Positions 34,745 to 43,342 of a DNA stretch of 64,000 nucleotides are shown one piece after another. The first letter of the stretch is position 1; each line of letters opens with the position of its first letter. The notes under the pieces were generated by a model. The model did no database searches. It had not been told where the DNA came from and was given only the letters and a program-made list of their open reading frames with translations. This DNA comes from Verrucomicrobium sp. (GTDB taxonomy: Bacteria > Verrucomicrobiota > Verrucomicrobiia > Methylacidiphilales > GAS474): positions 310,001-374,000 of the forward strand of contig JAPWJX010000003.1 of NCBI GenBank assembly GCA_028283855.1. Reading direction: 5' to 3'. Made by a program: the position numbers and the translations under genes.

Positions 34745-37264
34745 CTACTCCTTGCGCACGGCCTGGAGGCCGGCGCGGATGGCGGCGACGTGGACTCCCT
34801 CCGCCACCCGGTGGCGCAGGCGCAGGCCGTGCAGGAGCCAGAAGAAGAGGAAGAGCCCCAGGGTCCCGGCGAAGAACGGCGCCACTCTCCAGGAGGTGAC
34901 GGTCAGCGCGGTGCCGAAAAGGATCAGGCCGCCGACGATCAGCTTGGAAAAGGTGCTGGCGACGAGGAAATTCCCCACCCGGGTGAGCCGCCGCCCGTGC
35001 GGGTAGATCTCCGTCATGGTGCGCAGGCGCAGGTTCCACCAGCGGCTGGCGAAGAGGTGGAGGTCCCAATCGGTCCAGCCGGTGTCCGGGGAGTAGTTCC
35101 AGCCCTCCGCGTCGAGCAGGCGCTCCACCTCGTGCAGCAGCTCGGTCCGCTCGCGGCCGCCCTCGCTCCAAAAGGTGAGGTGCCCGGCGCTCCAGAAGCC
35201 GCTGGAGGCGTGGGGCTCCTTCTCCGGCGCGGCGATGACGGCGGGGGGCGTGCGTTTGCCCCGCAGCCAGGTGAAGTAGCGCGCCCAGCCGCGCCGCAGC
35301 GGCTGCGCCACCGCCAGGTAGAAGAGGAGGAGGCGGGAGCGGACGCCGTCGAAGCGCGGCTCGATGCGCGCGCGCGTCATGTAGGAGAGCCCGGCAAGGA
35401 CGGTGAGGCCGAAGAGGATGAGCGGCACCAGCCGCAGCGGCGGCAGCGGAATGGAGAGGACCAGGACCATGGCCGCCAGGACCACCCATTCCAGGCTGCC
35501 GAAGAGCTGGAGGAAGGGATTCTCGTTGCGCGGGTAGACGGACTGGAAGAAGCCGGTGCCGAAGATGCCGTGGTAGACGACGGGGCGCAGGAAGAGGGGG
35601 TCCATCCGCACCTGGGTGTAGACGCGCCCGTGCCAGATGGCCGAGCCGGTGGTGCCGAAGTAGTTGAGGTGCTTGTAGCGCAGGAGGGCCTCCGCCTCCC
35701 CGTAGCCGGTCTGCTGGCCGAAGTAGGCCTTCACGGTGAAGCGCCGGTAGTGCCAGACGACGGCCGCCGGGGAGAAGCCGATCTGGTAGCCGCGCTGCAT
35801 GAGGCGCCAGCAGAGGTCGACGTCGTCGCCCGCCTTGCGGTATTCGGGATCGAAGCCGCCGATCTCCTCCAGCGCGCTCTTGTAATAGGCCATGTTGCAG
35901 CCGGGGACGTGCTCCGCCACGGTGTCGGTCAAAAGGACGTGGCTGGGGGAGCCGGGCGCGGCGGCCACGGTGGCCTGCACCCAGTCGGTCGCGGGAGGGG
36001 AGATGTTCGGCCCGCCGACGGCCTTGAAGCCGCCGCGGAGCATCGCCTGGACGAGGAAATAGAGCCAGTCCTTGTCCGCCATGCAGTCGGAATCGGTGAA
36101 GGCGACGATCTCGCCGGTGGCCGCCGCGATGCCGACGTTGCGCGCCACGGAGAGGCCCTTGTTCTCCTGCCGGATGTTCCGCACGCGGGGGAATTGCGCG
36201 GCGATGGCCTGAGTGTCGTCGGTCGAGCCGTCGTCGACCAGGATCACCTCGTAATCGGGGTAGTCGAGGGCCTCCAGGGAGACGAGGCAGTCCCGCAGCG
36301 TCTTGGCCCCGTTGTAGGAGCAGACGACGACGGAGACGCGCGGCGCCTGCGCCAGGGGGAAGCGGTCGTGGAGGGGACGGTCGCCGCCGCCCAGGATCGG
36401 CTGGAGGGCGCGGTAGGCCTCCTTCGGCGCGCGGTCCTTCGTCACGACGCCGAAGGCCCAGTCCTCGATGTCGACGCCGTCGGTGAACCACTCGTCGGTC
36501 CAGGAGAAGATGATCGTCCCGGCCAGGCCCGCCTTGAAGACGGTGTTCACGTGCCGCTTCAGCAGCTCCGCCTGCTCCGCCTGCGGGTGGCGGATGGTGT
36601 CCATGCCGAATTCGCTTAAGATGAGCGGCTTTTCCCCCGCCAGGTTCTGCAGGCGGGCCAGGTAGTTGGCCAGGTCCTTTTCCTCGTGCAGGTAGACGTT
36701 GTAGGAAAGGAAGTCGACGCCGGCGGGGAGGAGATACTCGGTCGGCGGGAAATTGGCGTAGGTGGCCAGCGCGCCGGGATCGTGCTTCTTCACCAGGGCG
36801 ACGAGGCTGTCGAGGAACGCCTCCATCTTCCGCGGCCCGTACCAGCGGACCAGGTCGGGCGGAATCTCGTTGTCGATGAAGTAGCCGAGGAGGGCCGGGT
36901 GCCCGGCGTTCTGCCGGACGGCGGAAATCAGGTTCTCCCGGATCTGGGAGAGGACGGCGCGGTCGTCCAGGAAGAGGACGCGCTTGACCCACGGCAGGGT
37001 GACGAGGACGCGCAGCCGGTGGCGCGCCGCCTGGTCCAGGAACCACGCCGGGGGCGGGTGGTAGATGCGCAGGGTGTTGACCCCCATCGCCGTCATCAGC
37101 TGGAAATCGCGTTCCACCTCCTCCGGCGCGGGCAGGTGGGGGCCGCCCTCCGTGCGGGGGCGGAAGGGGCCGTACGTCGCCCCCTGGATGAGGAATTTCT
37201 TCTCCCCCTCGTAGAGGAACTTCGCCCGCGCGACGATGCGCGGAAGGGAGGGGGCGTCAGACAT
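34745..37264 (-). CDS. Fusion of clan GH-A glycosidase domain and GT2 glycosyltransferase
   Basis: This 839-residue protein has two enzymatic parts. Residues about 15-300 form a TIM-barrel related to GH2 catalytic domains. It retains the acid/base pair in GYFIDNEIPPDL and a nucleophile candidate in LILSEFGMDT. Residues about 325-560 are a family 2 glycosyltransferase (VSVVVCSYNGAKTLRDCLVS, ILVDDGSTDDT, AFTDSDCMADKDW, GDDVDLCWRLMQRG). Hydrophobic helices at about 590-630, 650-680 and 765-805 anchor it in the membrane. ATG at 37264 was preferred to an upstream start that adds a Leu/Arg tail. Its stop is 7 nt before the ABC exporter. Function in exopolysaccharide or glycan export is inferred. 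Confidence 0.88.
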   Translation of the reverse strand: MSDAPSLPRIVARAKFLYEGEKKFLIQGATYGPFRPRTEGGPHLPAPEEVERDFQLMTAMGVNTLRIYHPPPAWFLDQAARHRLRVLVTLPWVKRVLFLDDRAVLSQIRENLISAVRQNAGHPALLGYFIDNEIPPDLVRWYGPRKMEAFLDSLVALVKKHDPGALATYANFPPTEYLLPAGVDFLSYNVYLHEEKDLANYLARLQNLAGEKPLILSEFGMDTIRHPQAEQAELLKRHVNTVFKAGLAGTIIFSWTDEWFTDGVDIEDWAFGVVTKDRAPKEAYRALQPILGGGDRPLHDRFPLAQAPRVSVVVCSYNGAKTLRDCLVSLEALDYPDYEVILVDDGSTDDTQAIAAQFPRVRNIRQENKGLSVARNVGIAAATGEIVAFTDSDCMADKDWLYFLVQAMLRGGFKAVGGPNISPPATDWVQATVAAAPGSPSHVLLTDTVAEHVPGCNMAYYKSALEEIGGFDPEYRKAGDDVDLCWRLMQRGYQIGFSPAAVVWHYRRFTVKAYFGQQTGYGEAEALLRYKHLNYFGTTGSAIWHGRVYTQVRMDPLFLRPVVYHGIFGTGFFQSVYPRNENPFLQLFGSLEWVVLAAMVLVLSIPLPPLRLVPLILFGLTVLAGLSYMTRARIEPRFDGVRSRLLLFYLAVAQPLRRGWARYFTWLRGKRTPPAVIAAPEKEPHASSGFWSAGHLTFWSEGGRERTELLHEVERLLDAEGWNYSPDTGWTDWDLHLFASRWWNLRLRTMTEIYPHGRRLTRVGNFLVASTFSKLIVGGLILFGTALTVTSWRVAPFFAGTLGLFLFFWLLHGLRLRHRVAEGVHVAAIRAGLQAVRKE

Positions 37265-37357
37265 GGGCGGGTAAAGTAATAGAGGCACCGCCCGGCGCAA
37301 GACAAGGGGCAAGGTCGCCCTTGTTCTCCCCGCGCGAAAACCCTAGTTAGGAAAGCG

Positions 37358-38197
37358 ATGCCCGAGCCGGTCGCCCTCCGCAGCGGAAAAGTGCGGGACC
37401 TCTACGCCTACGGGGAGGAGCTGTGGATCGTCGCCAGCGACCGGGTTTCCGCCTTCGACGTGGTCCTGCCCACCCCGATCCCGGACAAGGGCCGCCTCCT
37501 AACCCGGCTTTCCCGCCACTGGTTCGACCTCCTCCGCCCCCTTTGCCCGAACCACGTCCTGGGCTACGACCTGCCCGCCGGCGCCGGCCGGCCGGAATGG
37601 GAGGGCCGCCTGACCCGCGCCCGCCGGTGCGAGGTGATCCCCCTGGAATGCGTCGTCCGCGGCTACGTGGCCGGGAGCGGCTGGAAGGAATACCGGGAGC
37701 GCGGCACCGTCGGCGGCCACGCCGTGCCCCCCGGCCTGCGGGAAGCCGGGGCCCTGCCGGAGCCCCTCTTCACCCCCTCCACCAAGGCGGAGGCGGGCCA
37801 CGACGAGAACCTGACGGAGGCCGGGGCCCGCGCCCACGTGGGCGACGCGCTCTACGAGCGGCTGCGGGAGAAGACCCTGGCGCTCTACCGCTGGGCCGCC
37901 GCCTACGCCGCCCCGCGCGGCCTGATCCTGGCCGACACGAAGTTCGAGTTCGGCCTGACTCCCCAGGGAGAGCTGCTCCTCATCGACGAGGCCCTGACGC
38001 CGGACAGCTCCCGCTTCTGGCCCGCCGACGGCTACCGCCCCGGCGGTTCCCCCCCCAGCTTCGACAAGCAATTCCTGCGCGATTACCTGGAAACCCTCTC
38101 TTGGGACAAGCGCCCGCCCGGCCCTATTCTGCCTCCGGAAATCGTGGCCCAAACGGCCGCCCGCTACCGGGAAGCCGTCGAGCGGCTGGGCGCTTAA
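37358..38197 (+). CDS. purC: Phosphoribosylaminoimidazole-succinocarboxamide synthase
   Basis: This 279-residue SAICAR synthetase of purine synthesis joins CAIR and aspartate with ATP. Signatures are ALRSGKVRDLYAYGEELWIV, ASDRVSAFDVVLPTPIPDKG, PLECVVRGYVAGSGWKEY, FTPSTKAEAGHDENLT, ILADTKFEFGL and the ATP/Mg segment LIDEALTPDSSRFW. It is the longer type found in Gram-negatives and yeast. ATG follows TTAGGAAAG. It stands alone among non-purine genes; no purine riboswitch was seen in the 93-nt gap upstream. Confidence 0.96.
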   Translation: MPEPVALRSGKVRDLYAYGEELWIVASDRVSAFDVVLPTPIPDKGRLLTRLSRHWFDLLRPLCPNHVLGYDLPAGAGRPEWEGRLTRARRCEVIPLECVVRGYVAGSGWKEYRERGTVGGHAVPPGLREAGALPEPLFTPSTKAEAGHDENLTEAGARAHVGDALYERLREKTLALYRWAAAYAAPRGLILADTKFEFGLTPQGELLLIDEALTPDSSRFWPADGYRPGGSPPSFDKQFLRDYLETLSWDKRPPGPILPPEIVAQTAARYREAVERLGA

Positions 38198-38212
38198 AAG
38201 GCCCATTTTTAG

Positions 38213-38238
38213 GGTACTTTCGGTACCTGGCCCGGTAC
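38213..38238. promoter_or_regulatory. Triple GGTAC repeat upstream of the HExxH-family gene cluster
   Basis: GGTAC at 38213-38217, GGTACC at 38222-38227 and GGTACC at 38233-38238 lie 9 and 11 nt apart, about 25 nt before the first paralogue. One-turn spacing of palindromic hexamers is compatible with a protein-binding site, but it could be chance in GC-rich DNA. Confidence 0.3.
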
Positions 38239-38260
38239 CTGCTTTGGCGGACGCCTCCTT

Positions 38261-39880
38261 ATGATCGCGTCCAAAGCTTTTCTCAAAGGTATCGCCGCTG
38301 AACTGATCCTGGCCTCCGGCCTCGGCGCCGGGCTTCCTGCCCGCGCCCAGCAGGCCGCCCCCGTCGCGGCCCCCCGCACCTTCTCCCTCATCGATCCCCT
38401 CTCCGTCCGCGGCCCCGTCGCCCCGGGCGACGCCCTGAAGAAATTCGAGCGGGCCGCCGGATTCGGCCACCCCTCCTTCACGGCCAACGCGGCGGAGCTG
38501 GTGGCCCTGGGCTTCCGCGGCTGGCCCGTGGCGGGCGTCCACAGCGATCCGGACCTCCTTCTCCAGACGCCGGTCGACTTTTCCGCCACCGTCCTGCCGG
38601 GGCGCCCCGGCGCCTCGATCGCCGGATCCCCCCTCTTCCCGCCCCAGGCCCGCAATCCCTTCAGCACGGCCTACGGCGTCGCCAAGGAAAAGCTCTTCAA
38701 GCCTTCCGAGATCCAGGCCACCCTCCCGCCGCCGAACCAGGAACTTGCCGCCGACACCCTCTTTTCCTCCCGGCTGGCCGTCCGCGCCATGATCCTGGAG
38801 CGGGACCGAATCGAAAGCCTCCTCTTCCCCGTCACGGCGAAGACGGTCGGCGCGTCGAAGGAGTTCGGCCACGGCCCCGCGCTGGACGCCGTCCTCTCCG
38901 TCGGGGAGACGAAGGAGCAGACCGCCGCGCGGCAGGAAATCCTGGAAAACCGGGCCCTGGGCCATTTCAGCCAGGAAGCCGCCGAAATGACCCCCCTCCT
39001 CCAGGCGGAAATCGAAGTCTCCCTTCACGACCTCCTCTCCCGCGCCATCTCCACGGGCACGTGGAAGCGGGTCCCGGAAACGCGGGAAGAACTCGCCGCC
39101 GCCGTCTACAACGCCGTCGACGCCGGGCGCCCCGCCGGGACGCCGCCGGAAGCGATCGACACCTTCCTGGCCACGCCGCGCGGCCAGGCCCTGCGGGCCG
39201 AGTTCCCCGCGCCGCCGCTGGAAAACTTCCTCCTGAAGGCGACGTTCTCCATGCTGCCGAAGAACCGCGCCTCCCTTTACGACAAGGTCCTGCCCGACGC
39301 CTACGGCGACCTGCTGGAGCTTTACGGCGACGCCGACGGCCGCACCCGCCTGGGCCTGGAAACGGGCAAGCCCCACGCCGTCTCCTTCGCCTTCCACCTG
39401 CTCCACGCCGGAGAGGGCGAGCCCCAGACCCTGACGCCGGACGCCTGGCGCCACCTGGCCTCCAAGGCGGAGCCGGAAGCCTTTGAAACCCTCTGCCGCC
39501 TGGCCGTCCGCCACCGCCAGCCGGAGGCCCTCGGCGCGCTCCTGGCCACCGCCGGGCAGCCCGGCCACGCCCTGACCCCGGAGCAGAAGGCCGTCCTCCT
39601 GGACGGCGCGATCGCCATCTCCCTCCAATCCTCCGACGCCAACGAGCTGGCGGGCCGCCGCATCGTCCTGCAGCTTCTCGACGCCGGGGCCGACCTCGAG
39701 AAGCTCCCCCCGCCCGCCGTCCAGCAGCCGCCGCTGGAAAACCTCCCGCGCGGCGAACAGGAGGAAGAGCGGCCCGACCCCCGCTTCCGCCTTTACCAAA
39801 TCCGCCTGACGCCGGACGCCTTCCGCCGCGCCCCCGCTCAAGCCCCCGCCCACGACGCCGCCGTGGCGCTGGCCAAGTAA
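38261..39880 (+). CDS. HExxH-family paralogue B, catalytic motif lost
   Basis: This 539-residue protein has a signal-like N-terminus (MIASKAFLKGIAAELILASG to LPARAQ). It shares family blocks ANAAELVALGFRGWPVAGV, GHGPALDAVLSVGETKEQTA, AEIEVSLHDLL followed by TWKRVPETREELAA, VLPDAYGDLLELYGDADGR followed by LGLETGKPH, and a longer C-terminus than its paralogues. Where the others have HEALH/HEGLH this one reads RLAVR (in SSRLAVRAMILERDRIESLLF: His, Glu and His all replaced). It may be a pseudoenzyme, perhaps a partner or regulator of the active copies. It is the first gene of a three-gene run, 13 nt before the next. Confidence 0.7.
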   Translation: MIASKAFLKGIAAELILASGLGAGLPARAQQAAPVAAPRTFSLIDPLSVRGPVAPGDALKKFERAAGFGHPSFTANAAELVALGFRGWPVAGVHSDPDLLLQTPVDFSATVLPGRPGASIAGSPLFPPQARNPFSTAYGVAKEKLFKPSEIQATLPPPNQELAADTLFSSRLAVRAMILERDRIESLLFPVTAKTVGASKEFGHGPALDAVLSVGETKEQTAARQEILENRALGHFSQEAAEMTPLLQAEIEVSLHDLLSRAISTGTWKRVPETREELAAAVYNAVDAGRPAGTPPEAIDTFLATPRGQALRAEFPAPPLENFLLKATFSMLPKNRASLYDKVLPDAYGDLLELYGDADGRTRLGLETGKPHAVSFAFHLLHAGEGEPQTLTPDAWRHLASKAEPEAFETLCRLAVRHRQPEALGALLATAGQPGHALTPEQKAVLLDGAIAISLQSSDANELAGRRIVLQLLDAGADLEKLPPPAVQQPPLENLPRGEQEEERPDPRFRLYQIRLTPDAFRRAPAQAPAHDAAVALAK

Positions 39881-39893
39881 AAAGGCCCGCCCC

Positions 39894-41372
39894 ATGGACC
39901 GCCACACCCTGCTTAAGAAGCTGGCCGTACAGGCCACGCTCTTCGCCGGGCTGGTGAACCTCCAGGGCACCCGGCGGCCCGCTCCCGCGCCGACGGCCTC
40001 CCTGCACCTTGCCGCCCACCGCTGGAGCCAGCCGATGCCGCCCCTGCCCGCGGCCAAGCTGGCGCGGCTGCGCGGGGAGGACGCGGTCAACCGGGCCTTC
40101 CTCCGCACCCTCGGCGCGGAAGGCGGGACGGAGGCGGAGACGACGGCCAACACCGCCGACCTCGTCGCCCTCGGCTTCGGCTCCTGGCCGCCGCCCGGCC
40201 TCGACACGGACCCCTCCCTCCTCCGCCCCCGCGCGGCCTGGAACTACGCCTCCTACCGGCCCGGCGTCGATCCGGCGCAGGAAGGCGGCCTGACCATGGC
40301 TCCCGTTTCCGTCCCCCCTTTCCTGCGCGACCCCTTCGCCAACGTCTTTCCCATCGTCACGCCGACCTACTTTTCCCCCGCGAAAATCCAGCTCCAGCTG
40401 CCGCCGCTCGACACCCCCTACCACCTGCGGGAGGCCCGCTCGGTCGAGGCGCACGAGGGGCTGCACGCCGTCTTCGCCGAGCGGCAGATCCTCCTCGACC
40501 TCCTTTTCCCCGACCGCGACAAGGGCGCCCCCCTTTCCGCCACCAAGAGCCACGGCCTGGGCCCCCGGCTGGAGGCGCTCCTGGCCTCCCAGGAAACGGC
40601 GGGAAAAACCGCCGCCCGCCATCAACGGTTCGAGCGCGAGCTCTCCGGCGCCTCCAACGACACGGCCCTGGCCGAATATCCCCTCCTCTACAACGAGCTG
40701 CGCTCCTACCTGGGCCAGGTGGTGATGGACGGCGTCTCCAGCGGCCGCTGGGACGGCCTGCCCCGCGACAAGAAGGAGCTGTGGGCGGCCGTCTACGCCA
40801 CGACCGGCGGCACCTGGTTCGACCCGGAGGAGCGGGACGAGGTCAGCCGCTTCCTGGGCAGTCCGGAGGGCGCCTCGACGCTGCGCCGCTTCCCCGCCCT
40901 CCCCCTGGACATCCAGGAGCGGATCCTCACCGCCGACCTCGGCAAGCTTTCCCTGCCCAACCGCGTCCGCTTCTACGCGGAAGTCCTCCCGGAAATCTAC
41001 GGCGAGATCCTGGAAGACCTCGGTGACGCGCGCGGCCTGGCAAAGATGGACCTTCCGCCGAGCCCCGTCCACGCGATGGCCTTCCTCCACCACCTCATCC
41101 TGGACCGGCCGGAAAGCCCGGACGCGTGGAAGAAGAAGGACTGGGACGCCATGGCCGCCAAGGTGGAGCCGGAAACCGTCCAGCGGCTGGCCGACCTCTC
41201 CCAGGCCTTCGGCCGCCCGGAAGCGCTGGAAAGCCTGATGACCCTGCGCCAGGCCCGGCTCCCCGCCGCGCCCGCCAACCGCGGCCTCTTCACCGCCCTC
41301 TCCGCCTCCTTCAACGAAACCCCGCGCCAAGAGCCCTCCCTGCCCCGGCGCGAAGAAGGCCGCGCGCGATGA
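39894..41372 (+). CDS. HExxH-family paralogue C (putative zinc-dependent hydrolase)
   Basis: This 492-residue protein begins MDRHTLLKKLAVQATLFAGL, a probable signal peptide or membrane anchor. The HExxH motif is AHEGLHAV (His187, Glu188, His191), followed by ERQILLDLLF. Shared blocks are ANTADLVALGFGSWPPPGL, GLGPRLEALLASQETAGKTA, YNELRSYLGQVVMDGVSSG followed by WDGLPRDKKELWAA, and VLPEIYGEILEDLGDARG followed by KMDLPPSPVH. The N-terminal LLKKLA...LFAGL resembles that of paralogue D. The family is unassigned. It is translationally coupled to D (ATGA overlap). Confidence 0.72.
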   Translation: MDRHTLLKKLAVQATLFAGLVNLQGTRRPAPAPTASLHLAAHRWSQPMPPLPAAKLARLRGEDAVNRAFLRTLGAEGGTEAETTANTADLVALGFGSWPPPGLDTDPSLLRPRAAWNYASYRPGVDPAQEGGLTMAPVSVPPFLRDPFANVFPIVTPTYFSPAKIQLQLPPLDTPYHLREARSVEAHEGLHAVFAERQILLDLLFPDRDKGAPLSATKSHGLGPRLEALLASQETAGKTAARHQRFERELSGASNDTALAEYPLLYNELRSYLGQVVMDGVSSGRWDGLPRDKKELWAAVYATTGGTWFDPEERDEVSRFLGSPEGASTLRRFPALPLDIQERILTADLGKLSLPNRVRFYAEVLPEIYGEILEDLGDARGLAKMDLPPSPVHAMAFLHHLILDRPESPDAWKKKDWDAMAAKVEPETVQRLADLSQAFGRPEALESLMTLRQARLPAAPANRGLFTALSASFNETPRQEPSLPRREEGRAR

Positions 41373-42871
41373 TCCGCCGCCCCGCCCTCCTCAAACGGCT
41401 CGCGCTGGAAGGCGCGCTCCTGGCCGGCCTCGGCGGCCTGGCGGGGGATTTCTCCCCGCCCCGGCCCCTCCCCGCGGCCGCCCCCGCCTTCTCCCTCACG
41501 CCGCGCGTCCCCGCCGGCGGCCCCCCGCCCTTCGCGGAACGGGAAAAGGCCTTCCGCGCCGCGCTGGGCATCGGAAAGGAAAAGACGGCGCAGGGCCTCA
41601 CCGACACCGCCGAGCTGCTCCGCCTCAGCTTCGGCGTCTGGCCCGCCCCGGGCGTCGACTTCCAGCCGGAAATCGTCCGCCACGTGCCGGTGCGGACCCT
41701 CTCCGCCTTCGACGGCACCTGGAAGACGGTGGAAGCCGCCACCAGCGGCGCGGGCTCCTTCAACGAGATCTACCGCAACGTCGCCTCCGTCTTCTACCCC
41801 CAGGCCGCCGCCCAGCTCTTCCAGCCGCCGGAGATCGACGCCCGGCTCCTGCCGCTCGACACGCGGGACAACGCCCTGCTCGACATGAGCGTGGAAGGGC
41901 ACGAGGCGCTCCACGCCCTCTTCCGGCAGCAGCAGATCCTCCTGGACTACCTTTACGACCGGCCCAGCCTCGACCGCCTCGGCCCCGACGCCATGGGCCG
42001 CTCCGAGCTGATCGGCTACGGCCCGGAAATGGACGCCCTGCTGGCCTCCGGCGAGACGCCCGCGCAGACCTCCGCCCGCCACCGCGCGCTCTTCCAGGCG
42101 CTGGGGGACGGCAACCCCTTCACCCAAACCGCCGCACAGGGGGACGACGTCCTCAAGACCTACCCCGCCCTCTACACGGAGATGCAGTCCTACGCCCACC
42201 AGATCGTCGCGGGGGGCGTCTCCTCCGGCGCGTGGCGGCGGGTGCCCCGCACGAAGGAGGAAGTCTGGGCCGCCTTCGCCAACGCCATCGGCGGCCTGCC
42301 GCCCGGCGGAAAGGACGAGGTGAGCGCCTTCCTGGAAAGCGAGGCCGGGGAAAAGGCCCGCGCGGCCTTCCCCGCCCCGCCCGACGTCATCGGCCAGCGC
42401 TGGCTGCGGGACGACGTCGGCTTCCTGCCCGCGGACAAGAAATCCCTCTTCTACTCCCAGGTGCTGCCGCGCCTTTACGGCGACCTGTTGGAAGCGTACG
42501 GCGACCCGCAGGGCCGCGCCAAAATGGGGCTGCCGTCCGGCCAGGCCGCCACCCTTTCCTTCGCCACCCACGTCGTGCGGGCGGGCGAGGGCGGCGACCA
42601 GGATTGGACGCCGGAAACGTGGCGGAAGATGGCCGCGCAGGTCGATCCCCAGACCCTTCCCCGCATGGCCGCGCTGGCGGTGGCCCACCACAACCCGGCG
42701 GCGGTGGAGGCGCTCCTCGACACGCCCGCCGGAAAGGCGGCGCTGGGCTCCGCGGAAAAGGACGCCCTCTTAAAAACCGCCTTCCAGGTCATGCTCCGCA
42801 GCGCCGACGCAAACCGCCGGGAAGACCTGCGGACCATGGACCTGCTGGCCGCGCGCGGCGCGGCGCGCTAG
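41369..42871 (+). CDS. HExxH-family paralogue D (putative zinc-dependent hydrolase)
   Basis: This 500-residue protein has an N-terminal hydrophobic stretch (LLKRLALEGALLAGLGGLAG), so export is likely. The HExxH motif is GHEALHAL (His178, Glu179, His182) followed by RQQQILLDYLY. Shared blocks are TDTAELLRLSFGVWPAPGV, GYGPEMDALLASGETPAQTS, YTEMQSYAHQIVAGGVSSG followed by WRRVPRTKEEVWAA, and VLPRLYGDLLEAYGDPQGR followed by KMGLPSGQ. It is the last gene of the tandem run. Substrate and role are unknown; tandem duplication with one dead copy suggests a diversifying secreted system. Confidence 0.72.
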   Translation: MIRRPALLKRLALEGALLAGLGGLAGDFSPPRPLPAAAPAFSLTPRVPAGGPPPFAEREKAFRAALGIGKEKTAQGLTDTAELLRLSFGVWPAPGVDFQPEIVRHVPVRTLSAFDGTWKTVEAATSGAGSFNEIYRNVASVFYPQAAAQLFQPPEIDARLLPLDTRDNALLDMSVEGHEALHALFRQQQILLDYLYDRPSLDRLGPDAMGRSELIGYGPEMDALLASGETPAQTSARHRALFQALGDGNPFTQTAAQGDDVLKTYPALYTEMQSYAHQIVAGGVSSGAWRRVPRTKEEVWAAFANAIGGLPPGGKDEVSAFLESEAGEKARAAFPAPPDVIGQRWLRDDVGFLPADKKSLFYSQVLPRLYGDLLEAYGDPQGRAKMGLPSGQAATLSFATHVVRAGEGGDQDWTPETWRKMAAQVDPQTLPRMAALAVAHHNPAAVEALLDTPAGKAALGSAEKDALLKTAFQVMLRSADANRREDLRTMDLLAARGAAR

Positions 42872-42888
42872 CGCGCCCGCTCCGCGTC

Positions 42889-43266
42889 TTAATGGTGCCG
42901 GAGGAAGGGCGCCAGCAGCGCCCGCTTCTGGTAGGCCACAATCAGCCAAAGCACCGTGCAGGCGATGCCCGGACCCGCGCCGGAGGGGGCCATGGTCGCG
43001 TGGAAGGCCAGAATGTTGACCAGGACCGGCCCCAGGAAGACGAGGCCCAGCGGGACGAACCGGCCCAGCAGGAGCAGCACGCCGCCGATCAGCTGGCAGG
43101 CGAAGATCACCGCGAAATAGCCGCTGTGGAAAATCGCGCCCATGAAGGCGCCCGCGTCGCCGGACATCTCCGGCGCAGGGATGAAGTGGAAGAAGCCGTT
43201 GAGGCCGAAGACCGTAAAGAGAACGCCGAGGAGGATGCGGGGCAGGGCGGAAAGGATATGCTTCAT
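42889..43266 (-). CDS. DoxX-like membrane protein
   Basis: This 125-residue protein has four predicted helices and the DoxX/DoxD-like pattern [20 protein letters not shown], followed by a loop and [20 protein letters not shown]. Family members are poorly characterised small quinone- or redox-linked membrane proteins. It is convergent with paralogue D and divergent from fumC (76-nt gap). No operon partner is apparent. Confidence 0.82.
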   Translation of the reverse strand: MKHILSALPRILLGVLFTVFGLNGFFHFIPAPEMSGDAGAFMGAIFHSGYFAVIFACQLIGGVLLLLGRFVPLGLVFLGPVLVNILAFHATMAPSGAGPGIACTVLWLIVAYQKRALLAPFLRHH

Positions 43267-43342
43267 GGGCCTGCGATCTTCCCCCCCGCCGCCTTTCTTT
43301 CAACTTCAAAAACGGGCCCGGAGGGGGCACCCTAGGCGGCCT

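Noticed and set aside
37265-37357. A purine riboswitch upstream of purC
   Set aside because: The 93-nt gap shows none of the conserved purine aptamer loops.
37499-40207. A 900-codon minus-strand open frame opposite purC and the first HExxH paralogue
   Set aside because: It has no start context or domain and is antisense to conserved genes on the other strand.
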